DNA of 11,754 nucleotides from Conidiobolus incongruus B7586 (taxonomy: Eukaryota; Entomophthoromycota; Entomophthoromycetes; Entomophthorales; Conidiobolaceae): contig JNEM01012470.1 in assembly GCA_000697335.1 (NCBI GenBank), positions 1-11,754 of the forward strand, read 5' to 3'. Shown here one piece after another: positions 1-8,280 of the stretch; position 1 is the stretch's first letter; each line of letters opens with the position of its first letter. Below the pieces are notes generated by a model. It made no database searches. It was not told the origin of the DNA and was given only the letters and a program-made list of their open reading frames with translations. The translations under genes were made by a program, and so were the position numbers.

Positions 1-224
1 GAATTAATATTATATTATATTATAATATATTATGATATAAGAAAATAGTGTTAATATAAAATTCTTTATTTATATTTTTTAATTTATTATATTTTTTTTA
101 TTTATATAGATATATCTAATTTAAAATTAATATAATTTTTAATTTAATATATTATTATTAAAATTTTTTGAATTATTTTATAAAATTGGTAATGATATTA
201 CAATGCTAGTTGCTAATAATATAT
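1..224. other. AT-rich spacer, nothing recognised
   Basis: Almost pure A/T strings (TATATT, TTTAATTT) with few G or C. No frame, repeat family or site can be supported. Confidence 0.8.
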
Positions 225-545
225 AAATTAGGCAATTGAAGAAAATAAGTTATTGTTAGGAAACAGAAATAATAGTCTGAAAGGTTTATTAGGGGAAAAA
301 AAAGATATTATATTCTTATGGGAGGTCCGCGGAACTCTTTTATTTAAACTTATAATATTGGTTCTTTTATAATCCAGTTATAAACAAAAAGTAATGATAA
401 AAGACAAGATAGGTCTTCTAGAGAATGGGACTTTAAGGATGAAATGACATGCTTTCCAAAGTACCATCCTTATAAGGAAATAAAAAGAGAGGTAAAAATA
501 CTAAATTGGGTTATTATCTAGGTAAACATAATATAATTTTAAATC
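225..545. other. G+C-elevated island with short inverted repeats, unassigned
   Basis: This stretch is visibly richer in G and C than its flanks. It includes the palindrome TCCGCGGA at 326-333, an 8-bp perfect inverted repeat TAAGGATG (434-441) and CATCCTTA (465-472), and the palindrome CCTTATAAGG at 468-477. I see no open frame of note and no tRNA-like fold. It may be a remnant of a gene or mobile element that has lost its ends, or a structured regulatory piece. I do not recognise it. Confidence 0.4.
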
Positions 546-2060
546 CAACAATGTAATTATAAATTTATTTTTATAAGATAGCATTGTTTCAAAAATATTA
601 AAAATAATAATTATAATATATATTATTAGGTTTATATTTTAAAATATAAAATAAAACATTTTTAATTTTATTATTATAAAAAAACATATCATTTAATAAA
701 TATATAATTTGAAAAATCCAAAAATTATTAAACTTATCAATAAAATTTGTAATATCAAAATTTTGAAATATTATGTTATTTTTTTAATAATGGGAATTTT
801 TTGCAATTGAAAATAAATAAATATTTTAATATATAATATAAATTTAATAGTTTCTTTTATTATTAATAGCTTTTTGTTATATTTTTAATAAACTTTTAAT
901 ATTTAAAAAGTAGTTTTTTTTATTAAAGATTAAAATTTAATGTTTTATAAACTAATTAAATTTTCTTATAAAAATTTTTTTTTATAAGCTGGTTTTTTAA
1001 TTACTTAAAGCAATTATAATTTTATTGGTTATAATCTAAAGAATATACTAAATATAATAGTTTTTTCTAGTTATTTTTAATTAGAAAGGTTTTTATTACT
1101 TTAAATTTATGTATTTTGTAATTATCATATAAAATAATAAGTTTCCTTAAATTATATTAAGAACACTAATTAAAAATACTTTTATTTAAAAAAAACAATA
1201 TAAAATTTACTCTTAATTAATTTACCTTTAAGAATTAAATAAAAATAGCATATATTATTATTATCAATTATAATAATAATTAACATTCATTTATTAACAA
1301 AATATTTATTTAAAAGAATATATAAAAGGGGTTAATTTAACTTAATTTAATATCTTAATTTATGTTTTAGTAAAAGATTATATATAAAGATTTATGATTC
1401 ATTATTTATAATTATTTATTTTAAAAGTTTAAGCTTCTAGTAATATTTTAATAAGTTTTATTTTATAATAACTACTCTAACTTTTTTTAAGCTTTAATTA
1501 AATTATAAGATATTTATTTTATATTTTTATTTATTAATTTAAGTTTAAACTTTAATATATATAAAATACTTATAAAACTAATATTAAAGTATTTAAATAA
1601 TTTTTTAATTGAAATAAAAAGATACTTTTCAATATATTTTTTTACTTTATTAATAATAAAAAGAATAATAGTTAAAGTTAGTTTTTTAAATTTTAATAAG
1701 TTTTAAATAATTTTTTAACTTTAAAAAAATTTACTTAATAATAAATTATTAATTTAGATAATATTTCATTATTAAAAGCTACTTGTAAATTTTAAATAAT
1801 TTTAAAGGGCTTATGGTTAAGTTTTATTAATACTAAAATAAAAAACTTTTGATGATTATTATTTGGTTAAAATATAATTAAATTAAATAATTAATTTTAA
1901 AAAGTTAATTTTTTAATCAAAAAAATTAATATATATATATATATATTAAGAATATATAATCTCTTATTAACTTTGTATATATTTATTTATTTCAAATTAA
2001 TAATATATTTGAAAAATTAAAAATTAAAAAATTTCCCATTACTTCAAATTCAAGATAATA
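546..2060. other. Extremely AT-rich gene-free stretch
   Basis: About 10% G+C by eye on sampled lines, the poorest part of the window. It has many A and T runs of 5-9 bases, stops in every frame at short intervals, and one (AT)9 run. I see no gene, RNA or ordered repeat. Confidence 0.85.
1929..1946. repeat. (AT)9 microsatellite
   Basis: Nine AT units followed by TTAAG. The run at 4347 has the same unit count and the same TTAAG sequel, most likely by chance given the composition. Confidence 0.9.
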
Positions 2061-4340
2061 TTATAATTTTTTGAAATAAAAAAAGTCAGCAAGATATAAT
2101 TTAACACTGTTCTTAAATACCAGATATTAATGATATTTTTTTCAGACTTATATCCTTTTGCTCTTAATGTATTTAATATAATATTTTAAAGAAAATCAAA
2201 TGAATATAATATATTAAACATAGTTTGCAAAGATAAAATAATATAAAAATTTATTATTAATTAGGTAAATAACTGAAATTACATTAAATCAATTTATTTT
2301 GTAATTAAATTATAAATAAATTAAAATATTTCAAAATAAAGATATTTAATATTAATATAAAATTACTTTATTTATACAGTAATCTAAATTCTTAAAAAGA
2401 GGTAAATAACAAGTTTAGAAAGTTTTTAATAATATTTGTTCTGACATTTGAAAATTCAATAATATTCTAAATAAAGTAATTAAGAATAAAAAATGTTTTA
2501 ATTTATTAAAAAGATGTAGGTAAATATCGGGATCCTTTTAAATGGTTCGAGATAACAATATCAATGAAAAATTTACAGGCAAAATTATATATGAATTATT
2601 TTTGTTAAACATATGATAATCGAATAATTTTAAAATGGAGATAAGAATTTGGAGAATTTTATATATAACAAATTGATAATAATGACATTTGGATAATATT
2701 TCAAGTTTTTTTCTAATGATTTTAACAATTAGGCTGGGATAAAAATAAATTAAGATAATATAAGATAATTATCATATTAAGAACAATAATAGGGTTGATA
2801 ATGGATATTTCCTAATATTATCAATAATCATAAAATTCTAGGATGGTTTGTTAATTAAATTATTTGAATTAAAAATAGCAATAAACTAAAAATAACATCA
2901 ATAACCTTGTATGAAAATGATTATTCTCGCCCATTTACTTTCAATTGGCAATAAATTAAACAATCAATCAGTTTATCACGCAATATGTTTAATTTTAAAA
3001 TTATAAGATCATTTTTTTCATATTAACAATAGTCTATATATTATAAATATATATTTTTTAATATTATTTGATAATGAGAATTTTTCCTAACTTAATAGAT
3101 AAGCCCAATTTGAATCAATTATAAAAATTATTTTTTATAATTTTTATTTTAAAATTAATTATCATATGAATAAGTAAAAGCAATATAATTGATTTGAGAG
3201 CCAAGTAATCATTATCAATTTTAATATTAAATCATGAATTCCTATTAATAGCAATATCTATAAATTACTAATTTTTGGTCCAAATGGGAATTAATGGAAA
3301 ATGCTAAAGTTTCAAAAAAAGCATTGATTATTATGATAATATTAATTATTATTAATGCTAATTATTAATAATTAATGAATATTAATGATGAAATTATAGA
3401 CTAAGTATTTGTTTATATTCTTGTAGTACGAATGGGACGGTTGTTTTAAATAGACAATATTAATAATATTTTACAGAATATAAAATATTTAGAAAAATCA
3501 ATTAAAAGAATTATTATGAGATTCAAATTAATTCATTTGATCATATAAAAATAAAATCCCGAAAAATTTAATATGATGGAAAATCATTCAGTCAATAAAC
3601 CGTTTATTAAACCGATCCCAATTAATTACACTAAACCGTATCAATTAAACACATTTATTGGCAAAATTAATTGAATCAATCATCCTTTAAAATTTCAAAA
3701 CGTTTTTAAATTGGCTGGTTTTAATTATAGAGATTTTATTATAATTTTCAAATGAAAAAAATATTTTAGACTAATTCTGTATTTGAATTAGAGTTTTTTG
3801 TAATATAGAATTAATAGTATTTTTAAAGCTTTAATATTTTTTTAATTAATGATATTTAAAATCAGTAAAATTATTATTATTATATTATTATATTAGTGAT
3901 TATTAAAATATTACATCTATTAATCTATCTAAACCTAGTAATCACCTGAAATGATACACTCTAATTTCTCAGCATAATTTTTTATCAGTTTATTGTTATT
4001 TCAATTCTCATTCTCCGTTTTTCAGCTTTATACCAATAAAATTCAATAATTTTTCGAGTATTTAATAACATTTATTCACTTATTAATATTCATTCTAATC
4101 TTTTTTAACAAATTCTAATATATCATCCAATATTGTATTTATTTAACTATCAATATATCTATCAAAAATGGTGGCTGAAAAATATATTAACCTTTGAATA
4201 TATTAAAGTTAATTCACTTTAAATTTTTAATAAAAATTAATTGATTTTTATTCTAGATTACTTTTTATTCTAATTTTTTTTAATTTAATAATTAAAATTT
4301 TAATTGAATGAAACATGGAAAAAGATTAAAAAATAAAAAA
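2061..4340. other. AT-rich gene-free stretch with scattered G+C-richer words
   Basis: Roughly 15-20% G+C, richer than the stretch before it. It has isolated denser spots near 2525-2580 (GGATCC, GGTTCGAG), 2920-2950, 3430 and 3590-3640 (AAACCGATCCC, CTAAACCGTATC). A 16-bp perfect A/T palindrome lies at 3359-3374. No frame is long enough to support. The denser spots could be remains of decayed genes or elements, or chance. Confidence 0.6.
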
Positions 4341-4346
4341 GTTATA

Positions 4347-4364
4347 ATATATATATATATATAT
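4347..4364. repeat. (AT)9 microsatellite
   Basis: Nine AT units followed by TTAAG, resembling the run at 1929. Confidence 0.9.
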
Positions 4365-4803
4365 TAAGTAATTAATAATCATTTTATATTTCTATTCAAT
4401 AATTATAATATTAGATGAAATAGTGGAATAATTAGAAATGGCATAAATTTATTAACAAATTTAAGAAATTTAGTAACAAATAATTACTTTAAATAATAGT
4501 ATAAATGTAGTACATAATCACAAATTGGTGACAATTGAAAGAATTGATTAATGTGAAACCCTTTCGGTAAATGATACAATTACGAAACTTTAGATTAAAT
4601 TTAAGTTTATTGCATTTAATAATTTTTAAATTAATATTTTATTATTAATTTTTTTTGATTATATTTAAAATATTTCTTTTTAAATTTTATTTAATTATTT
4701 ATATAAATTATAAAAAAAAATTAATATTATAATTAATAAAAATAAAAATTATAATATTTATTAAATTGTTATTTCATAATTAATATTTATTTTACAAAAT
4801 TAA

Positions 4804-4823
4804 ATATATATATATATATATAT
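4804..4823. repeat. (AT)10 microsatellite
   Basis: Ten perfect AT units in very AT-rich DNA, broken on the right by a G. Confidence 0.9.
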
Positions 4824-5003
4824 GTATTATTTTTTTTTCTTTTATTTTTAAAAATAATAACAAAAAAAGGTATTGAAAGTTAAATAATTCTGATTTGGTT
4901 TATCTTATTAAATTTAGAAATTAACAGAATTTGGTAATTTAACGTTTGATAAAAAAATTTTTTAGTTTAATTAAGTTTTTATAATATATTATAAATTGAA
5001 TTG

Positions 5004-5009
5004 TTTATT
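5004..5009 (-). terminator. Possible polyadenylation signal (AATAAA)
   Basis: AATAAA on the minus strand, about 107 nt past the TAG of the candidate last exon and about 317 nt past the TGA of the main frame. The hexamer is expected often by chance in DNA this AT-rich, so position is the only support. Confidence 0.25.
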
Positions 5010-5045
5010 ATTTTTAATATATGTATACGTTTGTTAAATACATGA

Positions 5046-5067
5046 TGGTCCAATGTTTTGGTCCAAT
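5046..5067. repeat. Short tandem direct repeat TGGTCCAAT
   Basis: TGGTCCAAT at 5046-5054 and again at 5059-5067 (period 13). The core TGGTCCA recurs at 5282. Separately TCCACTTTCT occurs at 5205-5214 and 5285-5294. These lie downstream of the gene on its strand; their role is unknown. Confidence 0.7.
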
Positions 5068-5115
5068 AGTTATAATGTGCTTATTATTTAATAATAGTAA
5101 CAGGATGAGATAAGT

Positions 5116-5288
5116 CTAGTGATTATTTAGGTATATAGATAAACTGGAGTGATTTGGTTTACAAAAAGGAGGAGGAGGAGGAGGAGGAGGAGGAGGAGGA
5201 ATGATCCACTTTCTCGCAATAAAGTATTCCTTTCCACTGTCAGAACCAGATTGGCGTGTACAAATGACCTTGATAGCGGCTTGGTCCA
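5116..5288 (-). other. Candidate alternative or missed last exon encoding a polyproline tail
   Basis: Just beyond the TGA of the DNA-binding gene, the minus strand stays at about 44% G+C from 5290 to 5201 and carries an open frame without Met. It reads DQAAIKVICTRQ..., then KEYFIARKWII, then eleven prolines, and ends at TAG 5116-5118. An acceptor AG lies at 5290-5289. Two GT donors lie inside the annotated coding sequence, GTAATG from 5366 and GTAGAA from 5354. Both leave phase 1, which joins correctly to this frame and gives introns of 78 or 66 nt, normal sizes for fungi. The products would be 308 or 312 residues instead of 264. A TCAAC-like branch site lies between them and the acceptor. 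This is inference: donors are not perfect consensus and no transcript is available. It could instead be a G+C-rich 3' UTR. Confidence 0.4.
5168..5200. repeat. (GGA)11 trinucleotide microsatellite
   Basis: Eleven perfect GGA units on the plus strand, read as (TCC)11 on the strand of the neighbouring gene. In the candidate last exon the register gives CCT codons, an 11-proline run. If the exon is not used, the run lies in the 3' UTR or just downstream of the gene. It is the only G+C-rich microsatellite in a window whose other simple repeats are all A/T. Confidence 0.97.
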
Positions 5289-5325
5289 CTTTCTTTTAAA
5301 TAAATATTACATGCGTTGATTTGAT

Positions 5326-6120
5326 TCAATCCATCGACATCGATTCTCTTCTACTAGATTCATTACGCTGGATATTAGCGAGCTGAAGCTGAAGTCGGAG
5401 CTTTTCTACTTCGAGTTCCTTCTCCCTGTTCATAAATTCCAGTCTCTTGAGCTCAACTTCCATCTCTTTGTCAAGCTTGTATTTTTGGTATTCGAGCTGA
5501 GTCCAGTGATGACAATTACATGGTGTTTTGGGGGATGCGGCAGATGGCATTGTGGGGGAGGTTGCTGTTGTGTGATGACGTACAGCAGCGTCTGAAGTAG
5601 CATGAGATGGGGAATGATGTCCTCCTAAGCCTGGATAGGCCAAATGTCCATATTTTTCAAAAAATTGATCGGCTACATAGTCTGATTCGTTCTTAGGTCT
5701 GGGGATGGCTGAGGGGATGTTACGCTTCTCCCACTTCTTCTTTTGTTCTTCGAACTTGTTCTTGCATTGGACAGGACTGAGTCCCACGCGGCGTGCGGCT
5801 AACTTCCAAACTTGAGACTTTTTGCCCTTAGAGAAAGTCTCAAAGTGATCTACAATGCACTGGAATAATTTATGTGTCATCTCTTCTGTCCATAGCTTGT
5901 TAGGACGAAGTGTGAATTTGAGATTGGATCCATTGAAATGGTTCGAGGGGACTGGGGGAGGGCTGAGGGTCTGAATGGGTGGCAATGTGAAGGGCGATTC
6001 TGGAAGTTGAAGACGATGTTTCTCCATGCTGACAACAGGAGAGACGCTAGAGTGAGCCAAGGGATTCAAGGGTCCATGGACTTTATTAACCGAGATTGGA
6101 TTAGAATTCATAGCTAGCAT
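5326..6120 (-). CDS. SANT/Myb-like (trihelix-type) DNA-binding protein with C-terminal coiled coil
   Basis: A single uninterrupted 264-residue frame. Residues 1-70 are low-complexity and rich in Pro and Ser. Residues about 76-133 look like a SANT/Myb-like three-helix domain: Trp77 in LWTEE, Trp105 in VWKLAARRVGL, and Trp130 closing the basic third helix (QCKNKFEEQKKKW), the spacing expected for the hydrophobic-core tryptophans. Residues 134-165 continue with conserved-looking aromatics (DQFFEKYGHLAY). Residues 166-206 are a His/Ser/Thr/Pro linker with a CNCHH cluster. Residues 207-255 are a long charged helix (KEMEVELKRLEF and onward) that should form a coiled coil, probably for dimerisation. 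By family it is a nuclear sequence-specific DNA-binding protein; its targets are unknown. The first ATG has C at -3, while Met4 has G at -3, so Met4 may be the real start. The frame is open upstream to a TAA at 6178-6180 but has no earlier ATG. Its G+C (about 45%) contrasts sharply with the flanks. The last few codons may be spliced out in one isoform (see 5116-5288). Existence of the gene is near certain; the exact family name is less so. Confidence 0.92.
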   Translation of the reverse strand: MLAMNSNPISVNKVHGPLNPLAHSSVSPVVSMEKHRLQLPESPFTLPPIQTLSPPPVPSNHFNGSNLKFTLRPNKLWTEEMTHKLFQCIVDHFETFSKGKKSQVWKLAARRVGLSPVQCKNKFEEQKKKWEKRNIPSAIPRPKNESDYVADQFFEKYGHLAYPGLGGHHSPSHATSDAAVRHHTTATSPTMPSAASPKTPCNCHHWTQLEYQKYKLDKEMEVELKRLEFMNREKELEVEKLRLQLQLANIQRNESSRRESMSMD

Positions 6121-6179
6121 CTGAATGTAGGGTAGTATGGTGAAAGAAAATAAAAAGGGATTAGGTGGCGACTGTGGTT

Positions 6180-6187
6180 AATTTATA
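6180..6187 (-). promoter_or_regulatory. TATA-like box of the SANT/Myb-like gene
   Basis: TATAAATT on the minus strand, about 60-67 nt upstream of the first ATG. The intervening leader, read on the minus strand, is pyrimidine-rich (TTTTCTTTCACC), like many fungal 5' leaders. The leader is also open in the gene's frame after a TAA at 6178-6180, so it excludes an in-frame upstream ATG nearby. TATA-like strings are common here, so the call rests on distance and on the less AT-rich surroundings. Confidence 0.45.
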
Positions 6188-6209
6188 GTGTTTTAATCTT
6201 ACTATTTGA

Positions 6210-6228
6210 TGATAAATCGCTGAGATAG
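6210..6228. promoter_or_regulatory. Pair of GATA-type motifs
   Basis: TGATAA at 6210-6215 and AGATAG at 6223-6228, both fitting the HGATAR consensus of GATA zinc-finger factors, about 90-108 nt upstream of the ATG. Such short motifs are weak evidence in AT-rich DNA; pairing and position in the proximal promoter are the reasons to note them. Confidence 0.25.
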
Positions 6229-6274
6229 TAGTGATGGAGGGTGGTAAGGGGTTAGATATGGTTATTTTCATTTT

Positions 6275-6280
6275 CACGTG
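6275..6280. promoter_or_regulatory. E-box/G-box CACGTG in the promoter
   Basis: A CACGTG palindrome in the context TTTTCACGTGTCGAAC, about 155 nt upstream of the ATG. This is the core bound by bHLH factors such as the Cbf1 and Pho4 families in fungi. A six-base G+C-rich palindrome stands out much more here than in average DNA because C and G are rare. Actual binding is inference. Confidence 0.4.
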
Positions 6281-6442
6281 TCGAACAGTGCAATATTTTA
6301 GCAATGGGATTGAATTTAAAAACAACTGCTTGTTGATGAAATTTTCATTCTGAATGGATTTTCTATGGTAGAGGGTGGAATGTTGGTTTATCTTGCATTG
6401 GTATTTTATTAAATGGTTTCCGTAGATTAGGCCAATTAACAT

Positions 6443-7020
6443 GCATTATTTCTGTATATGAGGAACAGATTGTTTGAAAATTTCGGATGTTATGTTTAAA
6501 TGGATAAGTTTTGCATCGTTTTCCTCTAATGGATCATTTTTAATTTAGACCAAATAAAATCATGTTGCTATTAGCCAATTAATAAATACAGTTTAATGTA
6601 TATTAAAATTATTAATCAATTATTAATATCTGTATTATTATATATGACAAGGTAGATTTATTGTACTGATTAAGTGTAAGTAGTTTTGAACCAATTCAGA
6701 ATCTGAACATAAATTCCGATTTTCCAAATGAGAAAATAAGAAAGATCAGGTGAATGGAGGGATTCTTGAGTAAGTGATTAAATCGCCTATAATACCGCTC
6801 ACTTATCCAATCCTCAGAAGAGGTTGGTGTAGTACCTGATTGTTTCAATGAGAATTTGATAGCTTCAATCCATCATAAACCTAATCAAATGATTGATTGT
6901 GTCTCCATTGTGTTACAGTTGATACTTATTCAGCGAGTTTGAATCAAATTTAATTTTACTCACTATAATCTTAATATTTCATTAAATATGCTGAGGCAGT
7001 CAAGGTAGAATGGGCACATT
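6443..7020. other. Upstream intergenic region, mildly G+C-elevated patch at 6760-7015
   Basis: No gene is visible. The first part is AT-rich. From about 6760 to 7015 G and C rise, with strings such as ACCGCTCAC, CAGAAGAGG and GCTGAGGCAG. I read both strands around 6780-6900 and found stops within 10-20 codons in the frames followed. It may be distal promoter DNA or the remains of an older gene or element. Confidence 0.4.
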
Positions 7021-8246
7021 TTATATTATGTATTCTTCTTTTAGCTGATTTAAAAGAATCTATTTAACTGGTCAATCACTTTGAAATATTAGTTTCAATT
7101 TATTACTTATTCAGTTTTAATAATTTTTCAGAAAACTAAAATTCCAAAGTAATAATTAAAATTCTCAACTAATAAACTGCAAAATATATTTAGAAATAAT
7201 AAAATGCGGAGGTAAAATAGAGTTGTTGATGATAATTATTCAATCAACAGAATCCATCTATTTGTCAATGGAATATTAGTTAGTGTAACTTTATATTTGC
7301 TTATTAATAATTCTAATAGAACTTAGGTGTTTTGAATAAAGTATAATTAGTGTATTATTGGACTATAATATGATTTCATTCGTTTATTATTGAATCAATA
7401 AACACAATAATAGTTCTTTTAAACACTATCACTACAAATCATAGAGTAATACAAGCAATCAAATTAATTAAAATTGAATAAACTGATAATTTATAATTGA
7501 TTACTAGATTTTATATCAAATTTAAAATTAAATAGGAATAAGTGTATATAAACTTTCAATTGAGGTTTTTGATATCCAACATATTTGAATATATTTATCA
7601 ATTCATCCGACAATCATTTGAAAATTAATTATTAGAAGTAGTTTATCAAATATAGTATACATATCATATCCATTAAACATATTTATGAGATATTCAATTT
7701 AAAAATATCAAAACAGTTGAAATGATTATAAATCAAATATTTTAGTTTAAAACCAATTTAAAAAATATTAATTTAATATGTTGAAATATTAAATTTGTAT
7801 TCATTTATTAACAAATACAAGAAACATAGACAACTGTGATAATTGTTCATTATATACATTTCACCTATTAAATTACTCTCAAACAATTGAATAATACTGA
7901 ATTTTGAAATATATAGTCTAAAATCACAACTATTGTGATAATTCAATCGGATTTTTATAATAATAATTCTACAAAAAATTCACCTCAATTCAATTATTTG
8001 AATTATCAATTGAGTGTTTATAAGTGATATTATGATATTAGGAAATCAAAATAATGGATATTATAAATATCAGATATTCTATTAAAATCTTACGATTATT
8101 ACTGATATCAATTATTCCGATTATAATTCTCATATAATATTATTTATTTTTAATTTTTAATTTTTATATTTGTAAATTATTAATTTTTATAAAATATAAA
8201 TATATTTTTAAAACTAATTTAACTAATTATAATATTGTTAAACTTG

Positions 8247-8280
<34 letters not shown>

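Larger units (their letters stand above)
4341..5039. other. Very AT-rich stretch downstream of the gene
   Basis: G+C falls to about 10% again, with long A and T runs and two (AT)n arrays. Apart from a possible polyadenylation signal at 5004-5009 nothing functional is visible. Confidence 0.75.

Noticed and set aside
254-528. Possible TG...CA LTR-like interval in the left G+C island
   Set aside because: The candidate ends are followed by non-matching flanks (GTTAT versus TAATA), so there is no target duplication, and nothing inside is recognisable as LTR sequence.
2541-2556. GGTTCGAG string as a tRNA B-box
   Set aside because: It lacks the following CC and the paired T-arm, and no acceptor or anticodon arm is visible around it.
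3340-3380. Long A/T palindromes near 3359-3374 as an origin or hairpin element
   Set aside because: A 16-bp palindrome of only A and T is not unusual in several kilobases at this composition, and no associated feature supports a function.
546-4340. Canonical RIP as the cause of the AT-richness
   Set aside because: By eye CA and TG dinucleotides remain frequent in the richer parts and AC and GT are not in excess, which is not the RIP pattern. The indices were not computed, so another mutational or compositional cause remains open.
1929-4367. (AT)9 plus TTAAG at 1929 and 4347 as copies of one repeat element
   Set aside because: Similarity does not extend clearly beyond the simple repeat and five bases, which is expected by chance in DNA of this composition.
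5201-5299. 32-codon plus-strand open frame starting at the ATG after the GGA run (MIHFLAIKYSF...)
   Set aside because: It is short, antisense to the more gene-like minus-strand frame over the same bases, and has no recognisable domain. An extended version with a glycine run from the repeat is no more convincing.
6161-6442. 93-codon minus-strand open frame overlapping the promoter region
   Set aside because: It covers the TATA-like box, GATA motifs and E-box of the gene, is in another frame, shows no domain, and is rich in Ile, Lys, Asn and Tyr, as expected from translating AT-rich DNA.
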